The translations under genes and the position numbers were made by a program. Positions 29,024-42,636 of a stretch of 64,000 nt of DNA are shown piece by piece. Every line of letters begins with the position of its first letter. The first letter of the stretch is position 1. The notes below the pieces were generated by a model, which ran no database searches, was not told the DNA's origin, and worked only from the letters and a program-made list of their open reading frames with translations. This DNA comes from Synchiropus splendidus (taxonomy: Eukaryota > Chordata > Actinopteri > Syngnathiformes > Callionymidae), in NCBI RefSeq assembly GCF_027744825.2, contig NC_071340.1:3355501-3419500 (forward strand). Reading direction: 5' to 3'.

Positions 29024-30919
29024 TCTCCTCCCACTATATCATAAAGGGTATTTCTAGTAGTTGCACATCAAATCTAAGTTGTCTGAAGTGTTTTTCCAAA
29101 GTTATCAACATTCTTATGTTTGGCGTTCCGGAATCAACCTTATCTCAGACTGAAAACGTGTTTTACGCATTGTGCCATAACTTTGCAGGGAAGCTTCAGA
29201 ACATGATATTTTCACCTCCCACTATAGCAGAAAGGGTCTTTCTCGTAGTTGCACATCAAATCTAAGCTGTCTCAAGTGTTTTTCGAAAGTTTCAACATTT
29301 TTATGTTTGGTGTTCCTGAATCGACCTTATCTCAGGCCGAAAACGCGTTTTCTGCATTGTGCCATAACTTTGCAGGGAAGCTTTAGAACATGAAATTTTC
29401 ACCTCCCACTTCAGCAGAAAGGGTATTTCTAGTAGTTGCACATCAAATCTAAGCTGTCTGTAGAGTTTTTCCTGAGTTATCAACATTTTTATGTTTGGCG
29501 TTCCGGAATCGACCTTATCTCAGGCTGAAATCGCGTTTTCTGCATTGTGCCATAACTTTGCAGGGAAGCTTCAGAACATGAAATTTTCACCTCCCACTAT
29601 AGCAGAAAGGGTCTTTCTAGTAGTTGCACATCAAATCTAAGCTGTCTGAAGTGTTTTTCCAAAGTTATCAACATTTTTATGTTTGGCGTTCTGGAACCCA
29701 CCTTATCTCAGGCAGAAAATGCGTTTTCTGCATTGTGCCATAACTTTTCAGGGAAGCTTCAGAACATGAAATTCTGACCTCCCAATATAGCAGAAAGGGT
29801 CTTTCTAGTAGTTGCACATCAAATCTAAGCTGTCTGATGTGTTTTTCCAAAGTTGTCAACATTTTTATGTTTGGCGTTCTGGAACCCACCCAATCTCTAG
29901 CTGAAAACGCGTTTTCTGCATTGTGCCAAAGCTTTTCAGGGAAGCTTCAGAACATGAAATTATCTCCTCCCACTATATCATAAAGGGTATTTCTAGTAGT
30001 TGCACATCAAATCTAAGTTGTCTGAAGTGTTTTTCCAAAGTTATCAACATTCTTATGTTTGGCGTTCCGGAATCAACCTTATCTCAGACTGAAAACGTGT
30101 TTTACGCATTGTGCCATAACTTTGCAGGGAAGCTTCAGAACATGATATTTTCACCTCCCACTATAGCAGAAAGGGTCTTTCTCGTAGTTGCACATCAAAT
30201 CTAAGCTGTCTCAAGTGTTTTTCGAAAGTTTCAACATTTTTATGTTTGGTGTTCCTGAATCGACCTTATCTCAGGCCGAAAACGCGTTTTCTGCATTGTG
30301 CCATAACTTTGCAGGGAAGCTTTAGAACATGAAATTTTCACCTCCCACTTCAGCAGAAAGGGTATTTCTAGTAGTTGCACATCAAATCTAAGCTGTCTGT
30401 AGAGTTTTTCCTGAGTTATCAACATTTTTATGTTTGGCGTTCCGGAATCGACCTTATCTCAGGCTGAAATCGCGTTTTCTGCATTGTGCCATAACTTTGC
30501 AGGGAAGCTTCAGAACATGAAATTTTCACCTCCCACTATAGCAGAAAGGGTCTTTCTAGTAGTTGCACATCAAATCTAAGCTGTCTGAAGTGTTTTTCCA
30601 AAGTTATCAACATTTTTATGTTTGGCGTTCTGGAACCCACCTTATCTCAGGCAGAAAATGCGTTTTCTGCATTGTGCCATAACTTTTCAGGGAAGCTTCA
30701 GAACATGAAATTCTGACCTCCCAATATAGCAGAAAGGGTCTTTCTAGTAGTTGCACATCAAATCTAAGCTGTCTGATGTGTTTTTCCAAAGTTGTCAACA
30801 TTTTTATGTTTGGCGTTCTGGAACCCACCCAATCTCTAGCTGAAAACGCGTTTTCTGCATTGTGCCAAAGCTTTTCAGGGAAGCTTCAGAACATGAAATT
30901 ATCTCCTCCCACTATATCA
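29024..30919 (+). repeat. Two near-identical 939-bp five-monomer units
   Basis: The 29,024-29,962 segment and the 29,963-30,901 segment (with some identity continuing to 30,919) look identical or nearly so by eye, including rare variants CACTATATCATAAAGGG, CCCAATCTCTAGC, AAAGCTTTTCAGGG and GGCAGAAAATGCG. The unit is 939 and not 940 bp because both copies share a one-base loss in CGAAAGTTTCAAC. Individual monomers inside a unit differ far more from each other than the two units do. This is the hallmark of a higher-order repeat or very recent tandem duplication. A misassembly that doubled 939 bp would look the same. Confidence 0.9.
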
Positions 30920-31616
30920 GAAAGGGTATTTCTAGTAGTTGCACATCAAATCTAAGCTGTCTGTAGAGTTTTTCCTGAGTTATCAACATTTTTATGTTTG
31001 GCGTTCTGAAATCAACCTCATCTCAGGCTGAAAACGCGTTTTACGCATTGTGCCATAACTTTGCAGGGAAGCTTTAGAACATGAAATTTTCACCTCCCAC
31101 TAGAGCAGAAAGGGTATTTCTAGTAGTTGCACGACAAATCTAAGCTGTGTGAAGTGTTTTTCGAAATTTATCAACATTTTTATGTTTGGCGTTCCGGAAT
31201 CGACCTTTTCTCAGGATGAAAAATCATTTTCTGCATTGTCCCATAACTTTGCAGGGAAGCTTCAGAACATGAAATTCTGACCTCCCAACATAGCAGAAAG
31301 GGTCTTTCGAGTAGTTGCACATCAAATCTAAGCTGTCTGATGTGTTATTCCAAAGTTATCAACATTTTTATGTTTGGCGTTCTGGAACCCAACTAATCTC
31401 AAGCTGAAAACGCGTTTTCTGCATTGTGCCAAAACTTTTCAGGGAAGCTTCAGAACATGAAATGTTCGCTTCCCACTATAGCAGAAAGGGTCTTTCTAGT
31501 AGTTGCACATCCAATCTAAGCTGTCTGAAGTGTATTTCCAAAGTTATCAACATTTTTATGTTTGGCGTTCTGGAACCCACCTTATCTCAGGCTGAAAACG
31601 CGTTTTCTGCATTTTG

Positions 31617-34600
31617 CCATAACTTTGCAGGGAGACTTCAGAACATGAAATTTTCTCCTCCCACTATAGCAGAAAGGGTCTTTCTAGTAGTTGCACATCA
31701 AATCTAAGCTGTCTGATGTGTTGTTCCAGAGTTATCAACATTTTTATGTTTGGCGTTCCGGAACTCACCTTATCTCACGCTTAAAAAGCGTTTTCTGCAT
31801 TGTGCCATAACTTTACAGGGAAGCTTTAGAACATGAAAATTTCACCTCCCACTTCAGCAGAAAGGGTATTTCTAGTAGTTGCACATCAAATCTAAGCTGT
31901 CTGTAGAGTTTTTCCTGAGTTATCAATATTGTTATGTTTGGCGTTCCGGAATCTACCGTATCTCAGGCAGAAAACGTGTTTTCTGCATTGTGCCATAACT
32001 TTGCAGGGAAGCTTTAGAACATGAAATTTTCACCTCCCACTGGAGCAGAAAGGGTCTTTCTAGTAGTTGCACATCAAATCTAAGCTGTCTGATGTGTTTT
32101 TCCAAAGTTATCAACATTTTTATGTTTGGTGTTCTGGAACCCACCTAATCTCAAGCTGAAAACGCGTTTTCTGCATTGTGCCAAAACTTTTCAGGGAAGC
32201 TTCAGAACACGAAATGTTCGCCTCCCACTATAGCAGAAAGGGTCTTTCTAGTAGTTGCCCGTCAAATCTAAGCTGTTTGAAGTGTTTTTCCAAAGTTATC
32301 ACCATTTTTATGTTTGGCGTTCCAGAAACAACCTTATCTCAGGCTGAAAACGCGTTTTACGCAATTTGCCATAACTTTGCAGGAAAGCCTCAGAACATGA
32401 ACTTTTCACCTCCCAGTATAGCAGAAAGGGTCTTTCTAGTAGTTGCACATCAAATCTAAGCTGTCTGAAGTGTATTTCCCAAGTTATCAACATTTTTATG
32501 TTTGGCGTTCCGGAATCGACCTTATCTCAGGCAGAAAACGCGTTTTCTGCATTGTGATATAACTCTGCAGGGAAGCTTCAGAACATGAAATTTTCACATC
32601 CCACTATAGCAGAAAGGGTCTTTCTAATAGTTGCACATCAAATCTAAGCTGTCTGTAGAGTTTTTCCTGAGTTATCAACATTTTTATGTTTGGCTTTCCG
32701 GAATCGACCTTATCTCAGGCAGAAAACGCGTTTTCTGCATTGTGCCATAAGTTTGCAGGGAAGCTTTAGAACATGAAATTTTCACCTCCCACTAGAGCAG
32801 AAAGGGTCTTTCTAGTAGTTGCCCGTCAAATCTAAGCTGTTTGAAGTGTTTTTCCAAAGTTATCACCATTTTTATGTTTGGCGTTCCAGAAACAACCTTA
32901 TCTCAGGCTGAAAACGCGTTTTACGCATTGTGCCATAACTTTGCAGGGAAGCTTCAGAACATGATATTTTCACCTCCCACTATAGCAGAAAGGGTCTTTC
33001 TCGTAGTTGCACATCAAATCTAAGCTGTCTCAAGTGTTTTTCGAAAGTTTTCAACATTTTTATGTTTGGTGTTCCTGAATCGACCTTATCTCAGGCCGAA
33101 AACGCGTTTTCTGCATTGTGCCATAACTTTGCAGGGAAGCTTTACAACATGAAATTTTCACCTCCCACTTCAGCAGAAAGGGTATTTCTAGTAGTTGCAC
33201 ATCAAATCTAAGCTGTTTGAAGTGTTTTTCCTGAGTTATCAACATTTTTATGTTTGGCGTTCCGGAATCGACCTTATCTCAGGCTGAAAACGCGTTTTAC
33301 GCATTGTGCCATAACTTTGCAGGGAAGCTTCAGAACATGATATTTTCACCTCCCACTATAGCAGAAAGGGTCTTTCTCGTAGTTGCACATCAAATCTAAG
33401 CTGTCTCAAGTGTTTTTCGAAAGTTTTCAACATTTTTATGTTTGGTGTTCCTGAATCGACCTTATCTCAGGCCGAAAACGCGTTTTCTGCATTGTGCCAT
33501 AACTTTGCAGGGAAGCTTTAGAACATGAAATTTTCACCTCCCACTTCAACAGAAAGGGTATTTCGAGTAGTTGCACATCAAATCTAAGCTGTCTGAAGTG
33601 TTTTTCGAAAGTTATCAACATTTTTAAGTTTGGCGTTCTGGAACCCACCTTATCTCAGGCTGAAAACGCGTTTTCTGCATTGTGCCATAACTTTTCAGGG
33701 AAGCTTCAGAACATGAAATTCTGACCTCCCAATATAGCAGAAAGGGTCTTTCTCGTAGTTGCACATCAAATCTAAGCTGTCTCAAGTGTTTTTCGAAAGT
33801 TTTCAACATTTTTATGTTTGGCGTTCTGGAACCCACCTTATCTCAGGCTGAAAACGCATTTTCTGCATTGTGCCATAACTTTGCAGGGAGACTTCAGAAC
33901 ATGAAATTTTCTCCTCCCACTATAGCAGAAAGGGTCTTTCTAGCAGTTGCACATCAAATCTAAGCTGTCTGAAGTGTTTTTCCAAAGACATCAACATTTT
34001 TATGTTTGGCGTTCCGGAATCGACCTTATGTGATGCTGCAAACTCGTTTTCTGCATTGTGCCATAACTTTGCAGGGAGGCTTCAGAACATGAAATTTTCA
34101 CCTCCCACGATAGCAGAAAGGGTCTTTCGAGTAGTTGCACATCAAATCTCAGCTGTCTGAAATGTTTTTCAAAAATTATCAACATTTTGATGTTTGGCGT
34201 TCCGGAATCGACCTTATCTGAGGATGAAAACGTGTTTTCTGCATTGTGCCATAACTTTGCAGGGAAACTTCAGAACATGAAATTTTCAACTCCCACTATA
34301 GCAGAAAGGGTCTTTCTAGTAGTTGCACATCAAATCTAAGCTGTTTGAAGTGTTTTTCCAAAGTTAACACCATTTTTATGTTTGGCTTTCCAGAAACAAC
34401 CTTATCTCAGGCTGAAAACGCGTTTTACACAATTTGCCATAACTTTGCAGGGAGACTTCAGAACATGAAATTTTCTCCTCCCACTATAGCAGAAAGGGTC
34501 TTTCTAGTAGTTGCACATCAAATCTAAGCTGTCTGATGTGTTGTTCCAAAGTTATCAACATTTTTATGTTTGGCGTTCCGGAACTCACCTTATCTCACGC

Positions 34601-36281
34601 TTAAAAAGCGTTTTCTGCATTGTGCCATAACTTTACAGGGAAGCTTTAGAACATGAAAATTTCACCTCCCACTTCAGCAGAAAGGGTATTTCTAGTAGTT
34701 GCACATCAAATCTAAGCTGTCTGTAGAGTTTTTCCTGAGTTATCAATATTGTTATGTTTGGCGTTCCGGAATCTACCGTATCTCAGGCAGAAAACGTGTT
34801 TTCTGCATTGTGCCATAACTTTGCAGGGAAGCTTTAGAACATGAAATTTTCACCTCCCACTGGAGCAGAAAGGGTCTTTCTAGTAGTTGCACATCAAATC
34901 TAAGCTGTCTGATGTGTTTTTCCAAAGTTATCAACATTTTTATGTTTGGTGTTCTGGAACCCACCTAATCTCAAGCTGAAAACGCGTTTTCTGCATTGTG
35001 CCAAAACTTTTCAGGGAAGCTTCAGAACACGAAATGTTCGCCTCCCACTATAGCAGAAAGGGTCTTTCTTGTAGTTGCACATCCAATCTAAGTTGTCTGA
35101 AGTGTTTTTCCAAAGTTATCAACATTCTTATGTTTGGCGTTCCGGAATCAACCTTATCTCAGACTGAAAACGTGTTTTCTGCATTGTGCCATAACTTTGC
35201 AGGGAAACTTCAGAACATGAAATTTTCACCTCCCACTATAGCAGAAAGGGTCTTTCTAGTAGTTGCCCGTCAAATCTAAGCTGTTTGAAGTGTTTTTCCA
35301 AAGTTATCACCATTTTTATGTTTGGCGTTCCAGAAACAACCTTATCTCAGGCTGAAAACGCGTTTTACGCAATTTGCCATAACTTTGCAGGAAAGCCTCA
35401 GAACATGAACTTTTCACCTCCCACTATAGCAGAAAGGGTCTTTCTAGTAGTTGCACATCAAATCTAAGCTGTCTGAAGTGTATTTCCCAAGTTATCAACA
35501 TTTTTATGTTTGGCTTTCCGGAATCGACCTTATCTCAGGCAGAAAACGCGTTTTCTGCATTGTGCCATAACTTTGCAGGGAAGCTTTAGAACATGAAATT
35601 TTCACCTCCCACTAGAGCAGAAAGGGTCTTTCTAGTAGTTGAATGTCAAATCTAAGCTGTTTGAAGTGTTTTTCCAAAGTTATCACCATTTTTATGTTTG
35701 GCGTTCCAGAAACAACCTTATCTCAGGCTGAAAACGCGTTTTACGCAATTTGCCATAACTTTGCAGGAAAGCCTCAGAACATGAACTTTTCACCTCCCAC
35801 TATAGCAGAAAGGGTCTTTCTAGTAGTTGAACATCAAATCTAAGCTGTCTGAAGTGTTTTTCGAAAGTTATCAACATTTTTTATGTTTGGCGTTCTGAAA
35901 TCAACCTCATCTCAGGCTGAAAACGCGTTTTACGCATTGTGCCATAACTTTGCAGGGAAGCTTCAGAACATGATATTTTCACCTCCCACTATAGCAGAAA
36001 GGGTCTTTCTCGTAGTTGCACATCAAATCTAAGCTGTCTCAAGTGTTTTTCGAAAGTTTTCAACATTTTTATGTTTGGTGTTCCTGAATCGACCTTATCT
36101 CAGGCCGAAAACGCGTTTTCTGCATTGTGCCATAACTTTGCAGGGAAGCTTTACAACATGAAATTTTCACCTCCCACTTCAGCAGAAAGGGTATTTCTAG
36201 TAGTTGCACATCAAATCTAAGCTGTCTGAAGTGTTTTTCGAAAGTTATCAACATTTTTAAGTTTGGCGTTCTGGAACCCAC
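31617..36281 (+). repeat. 15-16-monomer duplication (about 2.8-3.0 kb offset)
   Basis: About 31,617-32,248 matches about 34,437-35,068 at an offset of 2,820 bp (15 monomers) with only one or two visible differences. After one extra monomer in the right copy, similarity resumes at an offset of 3,008-3,009 bp (16 monomers) from 32,250/35,258 through about 33,240/36,250, somewhat interrupted. Shared rarities are GATGTGTTGTTCCA, CTCACGCTTAAAAAGCG, CCACTGGAGCAG, GTTGCCCGTCAAATC and TGTATTTCCCAAG. Within the block, CTGTCTCAAGTG plus AAAGTTTTCAAC repeats every 376 bp near 33,000, 33,376 and 33,752, a local two-monomer periodicity. Confidence 0.85.
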
Positions 36282-37069
36282 CTAATCTCAGACTGAAAAC
36301 GCGTTTTCTGCATTGTGCTATAACTTTTCAGGGAAGCTTCAGAACATGAAATTATCTCCTCCCACTATATCAGAAAGGGTATTTCTAGTAGTTGCACATC
36401 AAATCTAAGCTGTCTGTAGAGTTTTTCCTGAGTTATCACCATTTTCATGTTTGGCGTTCTGGAACCCACCTTATCTCGGGCTGAAAACGGGTTTTCTGCA
36501 TTGTGCCATAACTTTGCAGGGAGACTTCAGAACATGAAATTTTCTCCTCCCACTATATCAGAAAGGTTCTTTCGAGTAGTTGCACATCAAATCTAAGCTG
36601 TCTGAAGTGTATTTCCAAAGTTATCAACATTCTTATGTTTGGCGTTCCGGAATCAACCTTATCTCAGACTGAAAACGTGTTTTCTGCATTGTGCCATAAC
36701 TTTGCAGGGAAACTTCAGAACATGAAATTTTCACCTCCAACTATAGCAGAAAGGGTCTTTCTCGTAGTTGCACGTCAAATCTAAGCTGTTTAAAGTGTTT
36801 TTCGAAAGTTATCACCATTTTTATGTTTGGCGTTCCAGAAACAACCTTGTCTCAGGCTGAAAACGCGTTTTACGCAATTTGCCATAACTTTGCAGGAAAG
36901 CCTCAGAACATGAAATTTTCACCTCCCACTATAGCAGAAAGGGTCTTTCTAGTAGTTGCACATCAAATATAAGCTGTCTGAAGTGTTTTTCCAAAGTTAT
37001 CAACATTTTTATGTTTGGCGTTCCGGAATCCACCTTATCTCAGGCTGAAAACGCGTTTTCTGCATTGTG

Positions 37070-37833
37070 CCATAACTTTGCAGGGAAGCTTCAGAACAAG
37101 AAATTTTCAGCTCCCACTATAGCCGAAAGCGTCTTTCTAGTCGTTGCACATCAAATCTAAGCTGTCTGAAGTGTTTTTCCAACGTTATCAACATTTTTAT
37201 GTTTGGCGTTCGATAATCGACCTTATCTCAGGCTGAAAACGCGTTTTCTGCATTGTGCCATAACTTTGCAGAGAAGCTTCAGAACATGAAATTTTCACCT
37301 CCCACTACAACAGAAAGTGTCTTTCTCGTAGTTGCACATCAAATCTAAGCTGTCTGAGGTGTTTTTCCAAAGCTATCAACATTTTTATGTTTGGCGCTGC
37401 GGAATCGACCTTATCTCAGGCTGAAATCGCGTTTTACGCATTGAGCCATGACTTTGCAGGGAAGCTTCAGAACATGACATTTTCACCTGCCACTATATCA
37501 GAAAGGGTCTTTCTAGTAGTTGCACATCAAATCTAAGCTGTCTGACGTGTTTTTTTGATGTTATCAACTTTTTTATGTTTGGCGTTCCGGAACCCACCTT
37601 ATGTCAGGCTGAAAACGCATTTTCTGCATTGTGCCATAACTTTGCAGAGAAGCTTCAGAACATGAAATTGTCACCTCCCACTACAGCAGAAAGGTTCTTT
37701 CTAGCAGTTGCACATCAAATCTAAGCTGTCTGAAGTGTTTTTCCAAAGTGATCAACATTTTTATAATTGGCGTTGCGGAATCGACCTGATCTCAGGCTGA
37801 AAACGCGTTTTACGCATTGTGCCATAACTTTGC
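37070..37833 (+). repeat. Satellite segment matching 25.6-26.4 kb, 61 monomers away
   Basis: AGCTCCCACTATAGCCG at 37,109, GTGTTTTTTTGATG at 37,547 and TTGGCGTTGCGG at 37,767 all lie exactly 11,468 bp (61 x 188) to the right of their counterparts at 25,641, 26,079 and 26,299. One internal variant (CTGCGGAATC, 25,741 and 37,398) is instead 11,657 bp away, so one monomer was gained and another lost between these anchors. Similarity ends near 37,833, where this copy changes to TTTGCATAAAGC. Confidence 0.8.
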
Positions 37834-40800
37834 ATAAAGCTTCAGAACATGAAATTTTCACCTCCCACTATAGCAGAAAGGGTCTTTCTAGAAGTTGCAC
37901 ATCAAAGCTAAGCTGTCTGAAGTTTTTTTTCCAAAGTTATCAACATTTTTATGTTTGGCGTTCCGGAATCGACCTTATCTCAGACTGAAAACGCGTTTTC
38001 TGCATTGTGCCATAACTTTGCAGGGAAGCTTCAGAACATGAAATTTTAAACTTGCGCTTTAGCAGAAAAGGTCTTTCTAGTAGTTGTACATCAAATTTAT
38101 GCTGTCTGAAGTGTTTTCCCAAAGTTATCCACATTTTAATGTTTGGCGTTCTGGAATCGACCTTATCTCAGGCTGAAAACGCGTTTTACGCATTGTGCCA
38201 TAACTTTGCATAAAGCTTCAGAACATGAAATTTTCACCTCCCACTATAGCAGAAAGGGTCTTTCTAGAAGTTGCAGATAAAATCTAAGCTGTCTGAAATG
38301 TTTTTCCAAAGTTATCAACATTTTTTTGTTTGGCGTTCTGGAACCCACCTTACCACAGTCTGAAAATGTGTTTTCTGCATTGTGCCGTAACTTTGCAGGG
38401 AAGCCTCAGAACATGAAATTTTCACCTCCCGCTATAGTAGAAAGGGTCTTTCTAGTAGTTGCACATCGAATCTAAGCTGTCTGAAGTGTCTTTTCAAAGT
38501 TATCAATACTTTTATGTTTGGCGTTCCGGAATCGACCTTATCTCAGGCTGTAAACGCGTTTTACGCATGGTGCCATAACTTTGCAAGGAAGCTTCAGAAC
38601 ATGAATTTTTCACCTCCCACAATGGCAGAAAGGGTCTTTCTAGTAGTTGCACATCAAATCTAAGCTGTCAGAAGTCTTTTTCCAAAATTATCAACAGTTT
38701 TATGTTTGGCGTTCCGGAATCGACCTTATCTCAGGCTGAAAACGTTTTTTCTGCATTGTGCCATGACTTCGCAGGGAAGCTTCAGAACATGAAATTTTCA
38801 CATCCCACAATAGCAGAAAGGGTTTGTCTCGTAGTTGCACATTAAAGCTAAGCTGTCTGAAGTGTTTTTCCAAACTGATCAACATTTTTATGTTTGGCGT
38901 TCCGGAGTCGACCTTATCTCAGTCTGAAAACGCTTTTTACGCATTGTGCCACAACTTTGCATAAAGCTTCAGAACATGAAATTTTCACCTCCCACTATAG
39001 CAGAAAGGTTCTTTCTAGTAGTTGCAGATCACATCTAAGCTGTCTGATGTGTTTTTCCAAAGTTATCAACATTTTTATGTTTGGCGTTCCGGAACCCACC
39101 TTATCTCAGGCTGAACACCCGTTCTCTGCATTGTGCCATAACTTTGCAGGGAAGCTTCAGAACATGAAATTTTCACCCCCCACTATAGCAGAAAGGGTCT
39201 GTCTTGTAGTTGCACATGAAATCTAAGCTGTCTGAAGTGTTTTTCCAAATTTATCAAAATTTTTATGTTTGGCGTTCCGGAACCCACCTTATCTCAGGCT
39301 GAAAATGCGTTTTCTCCATTGTGCCATAACTTTGCAGGGAAGCTTCAGAACATGAAATTTTCACCTCCAACTATAGCAGAAAGGGTCTTTCTAGTACTTG
39401 CAAATCTAAGCTGTCTGAAGTGTATTTCAAAAGTTATCACATTTTTTATGTTTGGCGTTCCTGAATCGACCTTATCTCAGGCTGAAAACGCGTTTAACGC
39501 ATTGTGCCATAACTTTGCAGGGAAGCTTCAGAACATGAAATGTTCACCTCCCACAATCGCAGAAATGGTCTTTCTAGTAGTTGCACATCAAATCTAAGCT
39601 GTCTGAAGTGTTTATCCAAAGTTATCAACATTTTTATGTTTGGCGTTCCGGAATCGACCTTTTCTCAGGCTGAAAACGCGTTTTCTGCATTGTGCCATAA
39701 CTTTGCAGGGAAGCTTCAGAACATGAAATTTTAAACTTGCGCTATAGCAGAAAAGGTCTTTCTCGTAGTTGTACATCAAATCTAAGCTGTCTGAAGTGTT
39801 TTTCCAAAGTTATCAACATTTTAATGTTTGGCGTTCCGGAATTGACCTTATCTCAGGCTGAAAACGCGTTTTACTCATTGTGCCATAACTTTGCATAAAG
39901 CTTCAGAACATGAAATTTTCACCTCCCACTATAGCAGAAAGGGTCTTTCTAGTAGCTGCACATCAAATCTAAGCTGTCTGAAATGTTTTTTTCCAAAGTT
40001 ATCAACATTTTTATGTTTGGCTTCCTGGAACCCACCTTATCTCAGTCTGAAAACGTGTTTTTTGCATTGTGCCATAACTTTGCAGGGATGCCACAGAACA
40101 TGAAATTTTCACTGCCGCATAGTAGAAAGGGTCGTTCTAGTAGTTGCACTTCAAATCTAAACTGTCTGTAGAGTTTTTCCTGAGTTATCAACATTTTTAT
40201 GTTTGGCGTTCTGAAATCAACCTCATCTCAGGCTGAAAATGCATTTTACGCATTGTCCCATAACTTTGCAGGGAAGCTTCAGAACATGAAATTCTGACCT
40301 CCCAATATAGCAGAAAGGGTTTTTCTAGTAGTTGCACATCAGAGCTAAGCTGTCTGAAGTGTTTTTCCAAAGTTATCAACATTTTTATGTTTGGCGTTCT
40401 GTAATCGACGTTATCTCAGACTGAAAACGCGTTTTACGCATTGTGCCATAACTTTGGAGGGAAGCATCAGAACATGAAATTTTCATCTCCCACTATAGCA
40501 GAAAGGGTCTTTCTAGTAGTTGCACATCAAATCTAAGCTGTCTGTAGAGTTTTTCCTGAGTTATCAACATTTTTATGTTTGGCGTTCCGGAATCGACCTT
40601 ATCTCACGCAGAAAACGTGTTTTCTGCATTGTGCCATAACTTTGCAGGGAAGCTTTAGAACATGAAATTTTCACCTCCCACTAGAGCAGAAAGGGTATTT
40701 CTAGTAGTTGCACAACAAATCTAAGCTGTCTGAAGTGTTTTTCGAAAGTTATCAACATGTTTATGTTTGGCGTTCCGGAATCGACCTTATCTCAGGATGA

Positions 40801-42636
40801 AAACGCGTTTTCTGCATTGTGCCATAACTTTGGAGGGAAGCTTCAGAACATGAAATTTTAACCTGCCACTATTGCAGAAAGGGTATTTCTAGTAGTTGCA
40901 CATCAAATCTAACCTGTCTGAAGTGTTTTTCCAAAGTTATCAACATTCTTATGTTTGGCGTTCCGGAATCAACCTTATCTCAGGCTGAAAACGCGTTTTC
41001 TGCTTGGTGTCATCACTTTGCAGGAAAGCTGCAGAATATGAAATTTTCACCTCCCACTATCGCAGAAAGGGTCTTTCTAGTAGTTGCACAACAAATCTAA
41101 GCTGTCTGAAGTGCTTTTCGAAAGTTATCAACATTTTTATGTTTGGCGTTCCGGATCGCACCTTATTGAAAACGCTTTTTCAGCATTGTGCCATAACTTT
41201 GCAGGGAAACTTCAGAACATGAAATTTTCACCTCCCACTATAGCAGAAAGGGTCTTTCTCGTAGTTGCATATCAAATCTAAGCTGTCTGAAGTGTTTTTC
41301 CAAAGTTATCAACACTTTTATGTTTGGCGTTCCTGAATCGACCTTATCTCAGGCTGAAAACGCGTATCTTGCATTGTGGCATAACTTTGCAGGGAAGCTT
41401 CAGAACATGAAATTTTCACCTCCCACTACAGCAGAAAGGGTCTTTCTAGTAGTTGCACATCAAATCTAAGCTGTCTGAAGTGTTTTTCCAAAGTTATCAA
41501 CATTTTTATGTTTGACGTTCTGGAACCCACCTTATCTCAGGCTGAAAACGCGTTTTCTGCATTGTGCCAAAACTTTGAAGGTAAGCTCCAGAACATGAAA
41601 TTTTCACCTCCCACTATAGCAGAAAGGGTCTTTCTAGTAGTTGCACATCAAATCTAAGCTGTCTGAAGTGTTTTTCCAAAGTTCTCAACATTTTTATGTT
41701 TGGCGTTCTGAAATCAACCTCATCTCAGGCTGAAAACGCGTTTTACGCATTGTGCCATAACTTTGCAGGGAAGCTTCAGAACATGAAATTTTAACCTCCC
41801 ACTATAGCAGAAAGGGTCTTTCTAGTAGTTGCACATCAGATCTAAGCTGTCGAAAGTGTTTTTCCAAAGTTATCAACATTTTTATGTTTGGCGTTTCGGA
41901 ATCGACCTTATCTCAGCCTGAAAACGCGCTTTACATATTTTGCCATAACTTTGCAGGGAAGCTTCAGAACATGACATTTTCACCTCCCACTATAGCAGAA
42001 AGGGTCTTTCTAATAGTTGCACATCAAATCTAAGCTGTCTGAAGTGTTTTTCCAAAGTTATCAACATTTTTATGTTTGGCGTTCTGGAACCCACCTTATC
42101 TCAGGCTGAAAACGCGTTTTCTGGATAGTGCCATAACTTTGCAGGGAGACTTCAGAACATGAAATTTTCTCCTCCCACTATAGCAGAAAGGGTCTTTCTA
42201 GTAGTTGCACATCAAATCTAAGCTGTCTGAAGTGTTTTTCCAAAGTTATCAATATTTTTATGTTTGGCGTTCCGGAATCGACCTTATCTTAGGCTGAAAA
42301 CGCGTTTCCTGCATTGTGGCATAACTTTGCAGTGAAGCTTCAGAACATGAAATTTTCATCTCCCACTATAGCAGAAAGGGTCTTTCTAGTAGTTGCACAT
42401 CAAATCTAAGCTGTCTGAAGTGTTTTTCCAAAGTTATCAATATTTTTATGTTTGGCGTTCCGGAATCGACCTTATCTCAGGCTGAAAACGCGTTTCCTGC
42501 ATTGTGGCATAACTTTGCAGTGAAGCTTCAGAACATGAAATTTTCACCTCCCACTGTAGCAGAAAGGGTCTTTCTAGTAGTTGCACATCAAATCTAAGCT
42601 GTCGAAAGTGTTTTTCCAAAGTTATCAACATTTTTA

